Positions 25,876-33,985 of a stretch of 64,000 nucleotides of DNA are shown here, piece after piece (position 1 is the first letter of the stretch; each line of letters begins with the position of its first letter). The stretch is from the NCBI GenBank assembly GCA_050696075.1, contig JBOGUF010000128.1, positions 62,001 to 126,000 of the forward strand. The letters are read 5' to 3'. This DNA comes from JBOGUF01 sp050696075. GTDB taxonomy: Bacteria; Chloroflexota; Chloroflexia; Thermomicrobiales; UBA6265. A program made the translations under genes and the position numbers. The notes under the pieces were generated by a model, which was given only the letters and a program-made list of their open reading frames with translations, was not told the DNA's origin and did no database searches.

Positions 25876-27927
25876 ATGCGAATGACAGCGACGGCTGCCG
25901 ATTTGGCGACACGCGTGATCGATCCGGCGTCGATTCCGCACCGTGTCGTCGCGCCGGACGTGCCCGGCGGCGATGACCGGTATCGTCCGATCGCCGACTA
26001 CGCGATGGTTGGCAACGCCCAGAGCGCCACGCTGATCGCCAGCGACGGCTCGATCGACTGGCTCTGTCTGCCGCACTTCGATAGTCCAGCCATTTTATGT
26101 CGCCTGCTCGACGCCGAGATCGGCGGCTACTTGGCAGTCAGGCCCAAGGGCGAGATCGCGGGCAGACGGCGATGTTACCGGGAGCGATCGGCCGTGCTGG
26201 AGACCGAGTTCGACCTGGGCGATCGCGCATTGGTGCTGACCGACGCGATGCCGCTGGCCGAGGCCGAGCCGGACGGTCTCCTCGACGGCATCTGGCGCGG
26301 CGTCGCGCGGCACCGGTTCGTCCGGTGGTTGACGGCACATGGGGGCGACATCGACGTCGTGCTCGACGCCAGGATCGGCCTCAACTACGCCGCCACGGTG
26401 CCCAACGTGGAACTTGTGGCGGAGCGCGGCGCGATCTTGTCCGGTCCCGCTGAGTGGCTGGCCCTAGTCTGGCCGGGTGAATTGCGACACGACGGCGATA
26501 CGGTGGCGCTGGTCCTCGGCCACGAACAGGACGAGGAGGCTGCCCGCGCCTTGCTCGAACACGACGACTGGCGGGAGGAGGTCGCGGCAACGGACGCGGC
26601 GTGGCGGGCTTGGGCGTCCCATCGGACGATCGCCGCCGACGGACCTTACGCCGGGACGATGCTGCGCTCGGCCTTGACACCGCGTATGCTCACCTTCGAG
26701 CCGACCAGCGCGATCGTGGCCGCGCCGACGACGTCGCTGCCGGAGGAGATCGGCGGGGTCCGCAACTGGGACTATCGGTACTGCTGGCTGCGCGATGCCA
26801 CCTTCACACTGTATGCGCTGCTGCTGGTCGGCGACCGCACCGCGGCGCTGGCATTCTGGCGCTGGATCGAGGGCGCGTGCGGCGGGCACGGGGCGGCGGG
26901 TCTGCAGATCATGTATGGGATTCATGGCGAGCGGGATCTGCCGGAGCGCACCCTCCCCCACCTTGCCGGGTATCGCGATTCCAGACCGGTGCGCATCGGC
27001 AACGCCGCCTACGATCAGCGGCAACTCGACGTCTACGGCGAGGTGCTTGATGCGCTCTGGTTCTACTATCTGCACGGTGGAATCGATGGATCGCCGCCAG
27101 CGATCGATCCGAACGTCTGGTTGCTGATGCGCGACGTGGCCGATCACATTTGCACAGTCTGGCGGCAGCCGGACCAGGGTATCTGGGAGGTGCGCGGCGA
27201 AGCCAGACATTATGTCTACTCAAAGGTGATGTGCTGGGTCGGACTCGATCGCGCCGTGCGGCTGGCGGACAAGATGGCTGCCGGCGGTGAGGTGGAGCGC
27301 TGGACCCGCGAACGGGATGCAATCTTCGCCGAGATCGTGGAGCGGGGGTACGACCGCGAGCGGAACGCGTTCATGATGGCCTACGGGTCGACCGACGTCG
27401 ACGCGGCGGTCCTGCGCTTGCCACTGGTCGGCTTCCTTCCCGCCGACGACCCACGGATTGTGGGGACGATCGAGTTGATTCAGCGCGAGTTGCAGCAGGA
27501 CGGCCTCGTCCACCGGTACCGCACGGACGATAATCTGCCCGGCGGCGAGGGGGCGTTTTCGATTTGCACCTATTGGCTGATCGATTGTTTGACGGCGCTG
27601 GGCCGGATCGACGAAGCGAAGGCGATCTTCGACCGGATGCTCACCTATGCCAGCGACCTCGGGCTCTTCGCCGAGGAGGTCGATCCGGCGACGGGCGCGG
27701 CGCTCGGCAACTACCCGCGGGCGTTCACGCACCTGGCGCTGATCGACGCCGGGGTTGACCTGACGGAGGCATTGCAGCGGCGCGCGGCGATGCCGGGCGA
27801 GCTCGGAGAGCGGGCCCGCGAGGTTCGGCGTGGCCGCACGCGGCGCGGCGAGCCAGGTGGCGAGGACGGCAAGGCGGCAAGGCGGCAAGGCGGCGAGGAC
27901 GGCAGAGGGATTGGGGAAGGCCAATGA
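25876..27927 (+). CDS. Glycoside hydrolase family 15 protein (glucoamylase/trehalase-like)
   Basis: A 683-residue cytosolic enzyme of the GH15 glucoamylase-like/trehalase group. It begins with the bacterial GH15 N-terminal domain (IADYAMVGNAQSATLIASDG, DWLCLPHFDS) and continues with the (alpha/alpha)6 barrel: GGVRNWDYRYCWLRDATF, YGEVLDALWFYY and GGEGAFSICTYWLID, the last containing a likely catalytic Glu. It probably hydrolyses alpha-glucosides such as trehalose or maltooligosaccharides. GAGGAG precedes ATG 25876 by four bases or ATG 25882 by ten. The last ~25 residues are a low-complexity Gly/Arg/Lys tail produced by three tandem GGCAAGGC units, unlike the family. The stop overlaps the next start by 4 bp. 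Confidence 0.88.
   Translation: MRMTATAADLATRVIDPASIPHRVVAPDVPGGDDRYRPIADYAMVGNAQSATLIASDGSIDWLCLPHFDSPAILCRLLDAEIGGYLAVRPKGEIAGRRRCYRERSAVLETEFDLGDRALVLTDAMPLAEAEPDGLLDGIWRGVARHRFVRWLTAHGGDIDVVLDARIGLNYAATVPNVELVAERGAILSGPAEWLALVWPGELRHDGDTVALVLGHEQDEEAARALLEHDDWREEVAATDAAWRAWASHRTIAADGPYAGTMLRSALTPRMLTFEPTSAIVAAPTTSLPEEIGGVRNWDYRYCWLRDATFTLYALLLVGDRTAALAFWRWIEGACGGHGAAGLQIMYGIHGERDLPERTLPHLAGYRDSRPVRIGNAAYDQRQLDVYGEVLDALWFYYLHGGIDGSPPAIDPNVWLLMRDVADHICTVWRQPDQGIWEVRGEARHYVYSKVMCWVGLDRAVRLADKMAAGGEVERWTRERDAIFAEIVERGYDRERNAFMMAYGSTDVDAAVLRLPLVGFLPADDPRIVGTIELIQRELQQDGLVHRYRTDDNLPGGEGAFSICTYWLIDCLTALGRIDEAKAIFDRMLTYASDLGLFAEEVDPATGAALGNYPRAFTHLALIDAGVDLTEALQRRAAMPGELGERAREVRRGRTRRGEPGGEDGKAARRQGGEDGRGIGEGQ
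27868..27891. repeat. Three tandem 8-bp units in the GH15 3' end
   Basis: GGCAAGGC is repeated three times, flanked by GGCGAGGAC on both sides. It codes for the odd basic tail of the GH15 protein. Confidence 0.8.
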
Positions 27928-28511
27928 ACGACGAGGCGCCGATCGTCAACATCGTTGGGGAACTGGTGGCACTGGGTCCGGTCCGGCGAGACTTGTTGCC
28001 GTTGTACCAGCGGTGGGTGAACGACTTCCAGACAACGCGCAACATCGGCATCCCGCCAGCGCCGATGTCGATGGAGTCCGAGGAAGCTTGGTACGAGAGC
28101 CGGAATAAACCGAACGAGGCGACGTTCACGATTTACGAGCGTGCGACATGGCGGCCGATCGGCAACACCGCGCTCCATGGCATCGACCACCGCAACCGCT
28201 CAGCGGGTTTCGGCATCATGATCGGCGAGGCGGATTGTCGGGGCAAAGGGTATGGGACCGAAGTGACGTGCCTGATGCTCGACTTCGCCTTCACCGCACT
28301 GGGGTTGCACAACGTGATGCTGACGGTCTTCGAGTTCAACTACGCCGGGCAGCGGGCGTATGCGAAGGCGGGATTTCGCGAGTTCGGCCGGCGGCGTCAG
28401 GCTCGTTCGATGGGCGGGCAGCTCTGGGACGAGATCTACATGGACTGCTTGGCGACCGAATTCACTAGCCCGGTACTTAACCGGGTTTTCCAGCCCGATG
28501 AACCGCGATGA
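27924..28511 (+). CDS. GNAT-family N-acetyltransferase (RimJ/RimL-like)
   Basis: A 195-residue acetyltransferase. The acetyl-CoA motif A reads CRGKGYGTEVTCLMLDFAF, followed by LHNVMLTVFEFNYAGQRAYAKAGF, typical of the RimL group that acetylates protein N termini or small amines. It overlaps the GH15 stop by 4 bp and is probably translationally coupled. The last ~13 residues lie on a hairpin with a T-run that looks like an intrinsic terminator, so the natural C terminus may once have been shorter. Confidence 0.85.
   Translation: MNDEAPIVNIVGELVALGPVRRDLLPLYQRWVNDFQTTRNIGIPPAPMSMESEEAWYESRNKPNEATFTIYERATWRPIGNTALHGIDHRNRSAGFGIMIGEADCRGKGYGTEVTCLMLDFAFTALGLHNVMLTVFEFNYAGQRAYAKAGFREFGRRRQARSMGGQLWDEIYMDCLATEFTSPVLNRVFQPDEPR
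28469..28489 (+). terminator. Intrinsic-terminator-like hairpin inside the GNAT 3' end
   Basis: CCCGGT, a 5-base loop and ACCGGG are followed directly by TTTT. It lies within the last ~40 bp of the GNAT coding sequence. Confidence 0.5.
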
Positions 28512-28554
28512 TGCCATTCTGAGAAACCTGGACGGTGCGGCTCCGGAGGCCGCG

Positions 28555-28827
28555 TCACCCTCGTTCGTGCCAAAGACGGCCATCCATGCAAGGAACGTTC
28601 TCGACGATCCAGAGGAGACGCCCGATCCTTGCGGTCACACCGAGTTCTTCTTCAGTCTCACGGGCGAATGTGTCCGTCGCCGTCTCCATCAGCTTGCCGA
28701 GGCCACCGGGCATGAGCCAGAAGACGGTTCCGTCCAACTGTCCCAGGAGGATGTGGCCGCGCTCGATGCAGACGCCGGCAATACGGTAATTGAAGCGGAC
28801 GGTAACCGTGATATCGTCGGCGGCCAT
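28555..28827 (-). pseudogene. Truncated Nudix hydrolase
   Basis: The 90 codons contain a full Nudix box: GLGKLME, seven residues, then RETEEELGV, so the catalytic Glu residues are present. GAGG lies six bases before the ATG. The frame stops right after MDGRLWHERG, where related proteins of 140-160 residues continue with the second half of the fold. No good continuation is visible in other frames before the convergent GNAT gene. The protein is probably not stable, and I call it a 3'-truncated gene; a genuine short Nudix protein is less likely. Confidence 0.6.
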
Positions 28828-28892
28828 TCAGCGCCTCTTTCTCATGGCAAGCAGGTGATCGTACGGCGAATGCGATGCGGGGGGTGCGGAGC

Positions 28893-29243
28893 TCAGTTGG
28901 GCTTGCGGCCGCTGACGGTAAAGAATGTCAGTGCCCAGAAGAAGTCGCCCGTGCGGGAGGTGGCTTCCATTGTGTCAATGACCAGATCAGCTTCCGCTCT
29001 GGTGACGGCACCCGCCTCGCGCACCTTCTCGATTAACGGTCGGCCTCCCACCGGATCGAGCAGGACGGCGGCATCGGACAAGATGAGCGCCGAGGGCTCG
29101 ATGGCACCGTCGATAAACCCGCCAGTCATGCTGAGCATGGTAGGGACGCGCCAGTTGTCGCGCATCGTGCGATATACGTAGTTCGCGGCGTCGGGACCGA
29201 TCGATAAGGTCGGCGGGTCGGCCGGCGGGTTACGTCCGAACAA
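28893..29243 (-). pseudogene. Methyltransferase C-terminal remnant (tentative)
   Basis: A 116-codon frame begins at a TTG that directly follows a stop codon and has no ribosome binding site. Its end, GDFFWALTFFTVSGRKP, resembles the C terminus of class I SAM-dependent methyltransferases, whose SAM-binding half is missing. It is most likely the tail of a decayed gene. The 5' side runs into a short hairpin repeat also present at 37125. Confidence 0.4.
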
Positions 29244-29252
29244 TCAGCCCTG

Positions 29253-29273
29253 CGCGGGGTTAGAAATCCCGCG
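29253..29273. repeat. Short hairpin repeat, copy 1
   Basis: CGCGGG and CCCGCG flank an AT-rich loop. Read on the minus strand it is nearly the same as the sequence at 37125-37144 (about 18 of 21 positions). Confidence 0.55.
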
Positions 29274-29339
29274 TTGAGGGATGGTTCAGACGGGTGAGTT
29301 TGGACTTGACCGTGCTGAGAGCACCGAAGCTTGAAACTG

Positions 29340-29858
29340 TCACGTACATCTGAACCATCCCTCATCCTCGGGATCAGCCGTTCCGGCCCCGGCTTCCCCT
29401 GCTTCCTCGTCGAGTTCGTCCAAGACGGCAAGAAACTCGACGACGGTGACAATCTTGAGCGTGCCGGGGTGGGGATCGCCGGCGAGCGTGGTGAGATCCT
29501 CGTCGCCGGTCACCAAGTAGTCGGCATCGCCGGCCAAAGCGGTGCCCAAGATCTTTTCGTCTTTGGGGTCGCGCACCCGCACGGGCAACGTCGATCTGGG
29601 GATGACCCGCGGCGCGGCGGCGAGGGCGGTCAGGAGGGCGTCGATGTCCTTGGCCAGCACGCGGTACTTGACCACGATCTTCGGTCGACCGAAGACACCG
29701 ACGATCTCGGTGTACTGGGCGTCAGAGAGGATGAGATGGAAGCGGTGCGCGCGGAAGGCCTCGACGAGCCGGAAAGGGTTACCCCGCCGCAGGATCAGGC
29801 CGCTGACGAAGAGGTTGGTGTCAACGACCACGCGCGGCGGCGCGCTGCTCGTGCTCAT
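29340..29858 (-). CDS. PIN-domain toxin
   Basis: A 172-residue PIN-domain protein of the putative toxin-antitoxin group. It starts with VVVDTNLFVSGLI (first catalytic Asp), has SDAQYTEIV with the conserved Glu near residue 48, and DADYLVTGDEDL with the second acidic cluster near 117. PIN toxins are RNases. The last ~25 residues are a Glu/Gly-rich tail. The start overlaps the antitoxin gene by 38 bp. The pair is complete by sequence. Confidence 0.82.
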   Translation of the reverse strand: MSTSSAPPRVVVDTNLFVSGLILRRGNPFRLVEAFRAHRFHLILSDAQYTEIVGVFGRPKIVVKYRVLAKDIDALLTALAAAPRVIPRSTLPVRVRDPKDEKILGTALAGDADYLVTGDEDLTTLAGDPHPGTLKIVTVVEFLAVLDELDEEAGEAGAGTADPEDEGWFRCT

Positions 29859-30045
29859 ACCGCTCCTGACGGACCTCTTCGACTGACTCTGTCACGTCGC
29901 GCAGGACTTCGTCTGGGTCTTTGTCCTTGTTGCGCTCGCGGATGCGATCGACCGCGGCCCAGGCCCGGTCCCACTGCTCCCGCAGGAGCCGCTCGTCGGT
30001 TTCCGGGTTGATCAGCACGGTCATGGGTTTGCCCTGTTGTGCCAC
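29821..30045 (-). CDS. Antitoxin partner of the PIN toxin
   Basis: A 74-residue protein: a short N-terminal part with GKPMTVLINPETDERLLREQ and a charged helical C-terminal half (EEVRQERYEHEQ) likely to wrap the toxin. AAGGAGG lies five bases before the GTG start at 30045, so I prefer this over upstream starts. It overlaps the PIN gene and is read first, as in most type II systems. The antitoxin family is not clearly recognised. Confidence 0.7.
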   Translation of the reverse strand: MAQQGKPMTVLINPETDERLLREQWDRAWAAVDRIRERNKDKDPDEVLRDVTESVEEVRQERYEHEQRAAARGR

Positions 30046-30150
30046 GACGGCCTCCTTGCCGTAGGAGCGCGATCGTAGCAGATCGCGAGCGGCCACGCAC
30101 GTGCGTGGCCGCTCCGGGCAGGATGGGAACTTCTGCTCGTCGATGAATGG

Positions 30151-30420
30151 TCAGGTCGTCGGCGTGCCCTCCGGCGCGAGCGGCGGCAGGAGGCGGCATT
30201 TCACGACCTGGGCCGCGCCACTGTCCGTGATGTAGACGCCGCCCTGCCCGTCCAGCGCGATGCCGTCGGCGACGTAGAAGTCTCCTCCCTGGTCGAAGAT
30301 CTGGAAACGCCCCATGCTTATGTCGTTGGCCCACATGGCGCCGTCCAGGGCGACGGCGGCCCAGACGGTGCTGGCTAGCGGCACTGGACCGCCAGTCGCC
30401 TCCCAGACAAACTCGGCAGG
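30151..30420 (-). pseudogene. NHL-repeat protein C-terminal remnant
   Basis: This frame encodes one clear NHL beta-propeller blade, VADGIALDGQGGVYITDSG, followed by AQVVKCRLLPPL and a short tail to a stop. Upstream the frame runs into the antisense of the M42 gene, so the rest of the propeller and any start are missing. It is a 3' remnant of a longer secreted or periplasmic NHL protein. Confidence 0.6.
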
Positions 30421-30450
30421 ACTCGATTGGATCGGCGGGAGGACGGGAGG

Positions 30451-31501
30451 ATGCGAGTGTCGGGTGCGGTGCGGGACGAAACGATCTTCGATCTGGTCAA
30501 GACGCTGTGCGAGTTGCCAGGGCCGGTCGGGCACGAGGATGCGGTGCAGGACTGGATCGTAGAGCGCTGGGGCGGGTGCTGCCAGGAGGTGCGGCGGACG
30601 CGGATCGATAACGTTATGGCGAAGGTCGGTGGGGCGGGACCGCGACTGCTGCTGATGGGACATGCGGACGAAATCTGCTGGATGGTGAAGTCGATCCATG
30701 ACGACGGGTTTCTGCACCTGTGGCCGTACTATGCCGACACGCTCGGGCATCCGCCGAAGTCGATGCTGCCGGTCAATCAGCCCGCGCTGGTTATGACCGG
30801 CAATGGCAACATCGAAGGGGTCTTCGCGACCGCTAGCGGGCACGTCGTCGGTGGGCAACGTGCCAAGCAGAACGAGCCTTTTCGGTGGAACGACTGGTTC
30901 GTCGATATCGGCGTGGCGTCGCGAGAAGGGGCGGAGGCGCTCGGGATTCACGCCGGATGCCGGGTGATCTGGAATCCGCCGGTGCGGCGATTGGGCGCGC
31001 GCCACATCGTCGGGAAGGCGATGGACGACCGGGCGGCCCTCGCGATCGCGACGCTGGCGGGCAAGGCGCTGGCCGGTCGGGACGACCTGGCCTACGAAGT
31101 GTGGCTCGCCTCGACGGTGCAAGAGGAGAATGGGCTCATTGGGGCATCAAGTCTCTTCGATGAATTGAACGTCGATCGTTGCATTGCGCTCGATGTCGGG
31201 TTGACCGGCGACATCCCAGGGCCGGACCGGCGGGATTTTCCGTGTAAGCTCGGCGGTGGTCCGACGGTCGTCTACAAAGACAACAGCGCCCACTACTCGC
31301 GCAAGCTGTCCGACGAGCTGGTTGCCGCCGCCCGTCGCGCCGGCATCCTGGTGCAGCAGGCGATCTTCGCCAATTACGGCAGCGACGGCGCTGTTGACCT
31401 ATCCGACGCGGTATACGCATTCGCCGATCGAGACGGTGGATGAGGGGGATCTAAGAACGTGCATTGACCTCATCGTCGCATTCGCGACCACGGATCGGTA
31501 G
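30451..31501 (+). pseudogene. M42-family aminopeptidase, frameshifted near the 3' end
   Basis: The first 330 codons (30451-31443) match M42 peptidases: GHADE near residue 70, KAMDDRAA near 190, QEENGLIGAS near 222 and ALDVG near 245 supply metal ligands and the catalytic base. After GSDGA near 31395 the frame changes: the expected end, PTRYTHSPIETV with the last metal-binding His, is read in another frame to a stop at 31501. About a dozen residues usually found between are absent too. GGAGG lies eight bases before the ATG. So a small deletion has removed the tail; the enzyme is probably inactive. Confidence 0.75.
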
Positions 31502-31525
31502 CGAGCGTATGTTAGAAGGGGGCGT

Positions 31526-31753
31526 ATGACGGTCCAGAAGCTGCCGGTTCTCAAGGGTCGTCAGGTTATCGCCGCCCTTGAGCGCGCTGGCTTTGTCATC
31601 ACCGGCGGCACGAAACACACGAAAATGCGCGGACCGGCAGGCCAAATTGTGATGATCCCGAACCATCCGGGAGAAGACGTCAAACCCGGCACGTTGCGGA
31701 ACATTGTGCGGCAGGCAGAATTGACGGCGGAAGAATTCCGATCCTATGTATGA
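31526..31753 (+). CDS. hicA: HicA-family mRNA interferase toxin
   Basis: A 75-residue HicA protein with the small dsRBD-like fold: VIAALERAGFVITGGTKHTKM holds the catalytic His, followed by IPNHPGEDVKPGTLRNIVRQA. HicA toxins cleave mRNA. The start has AAGGGGG upstream. The gene precedes hicB with a gap of 12 bp, the usual order. Confidence 0.9.
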   Translation: MTVQKLPVLKGRQVIAALERAGFVITGGTKHTKMRGPAGQIVMIPNHPGEDVKPGTLRNIVRQAELTAEEFRSYV

Positions 31754-31765
31754 GGAGGCGGGCTG

Positions 31766-32002
31766 ATGCGATTCGTTGTCGTGCTCGAACCAGACGAAGA
31801 AGTGGGCGGGTACAATGTCACAGTCCCGGCGCTGCCAGGCTGCTTCACCCAAGGCGAGACGGTCGATCAGTCGCTCGAACGGGCAAGAGATGCCATCGCT
31901 GTCTATCTGGAGGGAGAGACAACCGCGAGCCTGCGTGCCGCGGGAGTCGATCCGTCCATGCTCGTCGAGGTCGTCGAAGTGGAATCGCCGCTGTCGGTAT
32001 GA
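31766..32002 (+). CDS. hicB: HicB-family antitoxin
   Basis: A 78-residue HicB protein with the N-terminal fold: EEVGGYNVTVPALPGCFTQG, then EEARDAIAVYLE-like helix (ERARDAIAVYLEG). It lacks an obvious DNA-binding domain at the C terminus. GAGGAGG lies seven bases before the ATG. It neutralises HicA and may regulate the pair. Confidence 0.9.
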   Translation: MRFVVVLEPDEEVGGYNVTVPALPGCFTQGETVDQSLERARDAIAVYLEGETTASLRAAGVDPSMLVEVVEVESPLSV

Positions 32003-32053
32003 GCCGCGGCGTTGACGTTCAGTTGGCGTCCTGACCCCGACCTGAGGAATCGG

Positions 32054-32350
32054 ATGGCCTGGCCGCGGCGCAACGAGTTTGATTGGGCGGAGCGGGCGTT
32101 CGTGTATCGCCACATCGTAGAACACGAGCGGCCGCCGACGGTGGACGAGACCGCGGTGGCGTTCGGGATTGGCGTTGATGAGGCGCGGGCGGCGTACGAG
32201 CGGCTGCACGATCGGCATGCGCTGTTTCTTGATCCTCAGAGCCGGGACGTTCGGATGGCGAACCCAATTGCCGGCAGACCAACATCGGTTCGGGTGTTGG
32301 CAAAGGCGATCTTTCGCGCGCTCGGATTGGATGGTCCGTTCTGGTCGTAG
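32054..32350 (+). CDS. MerB-like winged-helix protein, shortened
   Basis: A 98-residue protein matching the N-terminal part of alkylmercury-lyase-related proteins: VYRHIVEHERPPTVDETAVAFG (helix-turn-helix), YERLHDRHALFLDP, VRMANPIAG. Full family members continue with a catalytic domain containing Cys residues that is absent here. The frame ends LGLDGPFWS. It is either truncated or a stand-alone winged-helix protein. GAGG lies six bases before the ATG. Confidence 0.55.
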   Translation: MAWPRRNEFDWAERAFVYRHIVEHERPPTVDETAVAFGIGVDEARAAYERLHDRHALFLDPQSRDVRMANPIAGRPTSVRVLAKAIFRALGLDGPFWS

Positions 32351-32352
32351 GG

Positions 32353-33189
32353 TCAATAAAGGTCGAGTTCGCCGCGGATGCGGACCAGGCGTTCGAGCCA
32401 ACGAAAGGTGAACATGCCCGCCAGTGGAAGGATCAAGGCGAAGGCGGCCAGCGGGAGGAGTTGGGGCGCGATGTCGCGGAAGCCGGCGTGGTCGAGCGCG
32501 GCGTCGGCGAGGGCCTGGAAGCCGTAGCCGAGGGGAAGGGCGCGGGCGGGGATGCGCAACCAGTCGGGCAGCGCCGCCACCGGGTAGTAGATGCCGCCGA
32601 GCAAGAGGGCGATCGGGAAGACGACGTTGGAGAACTCGTTGGCTTTTTTGAGCAGCAGCCCGATGGCGCCGAAGATCATGCTCATGCCCCAAAGCGCGGC
32701 GAGGAAGAGAACAAGCGTCACCGCGAGCGCCGGGTAGTGGGGATCGAAGGTGACGCCGTAGCCGTAGCGGCCGAGCAGTAGGGAGACCGTGCTGATGACG
32801 ATCGCCTCGACGAGGCCCGCCAGTTGGAAGCCGCCCAACCAGCTTAGCCGGGAGCAGGGCGCGAGGAAGAGCGCCGGCAGGGTGCCGCCTCGTCGCTCGC
32901 GGTCGAGGATCTCGCCAGCAAAGAAGACGGCGGAGAGAAGGAGCGAGCTGGCCGCGATGGCGACAACGGCGTAGCGTTGCAGGTCCGGCCGGTCGCCGTA
33001 GATGAGCCCGGTCATCGCGAGCTGCAAAACCGGCAACGCCAGCCAGATCAGGAAGTAGCCGCCGAAGCCCACCCATTGCAGCCGTTCGAGACTCTTCGCG
33101 CGCCAGGAGGCGGCGACTGCACGGATCTCATGCTTCAGGCGACGCTCGCTCCTAATAGAAATCGAGGGTGCCGGAACGCTTGGCTGCAT
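32353..33189 (-). CDS. ABC-2 type permease subunit
   Basis: A 278-residue membrane protein with six hydrophobic segments, of the ABC-2 exporter permease family. The conserved short loop ERRGGTLPALFLAPCSR after the second segment is typical. It partners with the permease and ATPase encoded just upstream. It overlaps the preceding gene by 38 bp. The start codon has no clear ribosome binding site, so the true start is uncertain. Confidence 0.82.
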   Translation of the reverse strand: MQPSVPAPSISIRSERRLKHEIRAVAASWRAKSLERLQWVGFGGYFLIWLALPVLQLAMTGLIYGDRPDLQRYAVVAIAASSLLLSAVFFAGEILDRERRGGTLPALFLAPCSRLSWLGGFQLAGLVEAIVISTVSLLLGRYGYGVTFDPHYPALAVTLVLFLAALWGMSMIFGAIGLLLKKANEFSNVVFPIALLLGGIYYPVAALPDWLRIPARALPLGYGFQALADAALDHAGFRDIAPQLLPLAAFALILPLAGMFTFRWLERLVRIRGELDLY

Positions 33190-33985
33190 ATTCGACTCTC
33201 CGCAAGCTGATCAGGCCGACGATGACGAATCCCGCCGAGACGGCGAGCGACGCCAGCAGTGTGGTTGAAACATCGGTCAACGACTCGCCGGTGAGCGTAC
33301 TGCCGCGCAAGGCGTCGATCGCGTGGCTGGCCGGAATAGCGTTGGACAGGGGCTGGAGCCAGTCAGGCAGTTCGGAGCGAGGGACGACGAAGCCGGCGAG
33401 GATCCAGATCGGAAGCTGAAGGAAGTTGGCGAGGACGTTGCCCCGGCGGGAGAGGACGAAGAGGCCGGCCAGCGCGAAGCCGGTGCAAAGCGAGCCGGCG
33501 TACATCGCCAGCATCGCCGCGACGACGGCGAACGGGTCGGTGACGTTGAAGCTGGCGCCGGTGACGAGGCTGAGCAGGCCGACCATCGCCAGCGATGGCA
33601 GCGACCAGATAAATGATCCGACGCCATAGCCCATGATCACGGCGACGCGACTGGCGGGTGAGAGGAAGAGGGCGCTGACCGTCCCTTCGTGCCGCTCGTG
33701 CTCGAAGGCGTAGCCGCTCGACCAGACGGTGGAGTTCCACGCCTCCATGCCGAGCATGCCAATGAGGAGGAAGCCGGCGACGTTAGCGCCGGCGACTTCG
33801 GAGAGGCCGGAGACGTCATACGTAACCCAAAGCGTAAGGAAGAAAAGCAGCGTGCTCAGCGGCCAGCGGATGACGTCGACCAGGTAGGCGCTGTAGCGCT
33901 TGATGACGGCGCGGGCCGTGCCGACCAGCACCGCCCACCAGTGGGCTGCCGGTCCGCGATGGCCGACCGCGAACGGGGTGCTCAT
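33152..33985 (-). CDS. ABC-2 type permease subunit
   Basis: A 277-residue membrane protein with about six hydrophobic segments and the permease loop EHERHEGTVSALFLSPASR. It pairs with the ATPase at 33982-34986, with a 4-bp ATGA overlap, and with the second permease downstream. The substrate is not known; ABC-2 exporters of this layout move drugs, lipids or polysaccharides. Confidence 0.85.
   Translation of the reverse strand: MSTPFAVGHRGPAAHWWAVLVGTARAVIKRYSAYLVDVIRWPLSTLLFFLTLWVTYDVSGLSEVAGANVAGFLLIGMLGMEAWNSTVWSSGYAFEHERHEGTVSALFLSPASRVAVIMGYGVGSFIWSLPSLAMVGLLSLVTGASFNVTDPFAVVAAMLAMYAGSLCTGFALAGLFVLSRRGNVLANFLQLPIWILAGFVVPRSELPDWLQPLSNAIPASHAIDALRGSTLTGESLTDVSTTLLASLAVSAGFVIVGLISLRRVEYAAKRSGTLDFY

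Noticed and set aside
31451..33076. A 541-codon open frame on the minus strand
   Set aside because: It is the shadow of HicAB, the MerB-like gene and the permease. Its composition is Arg/Pro-rich with no domain, and real genes with ribosome binding sites cover it.
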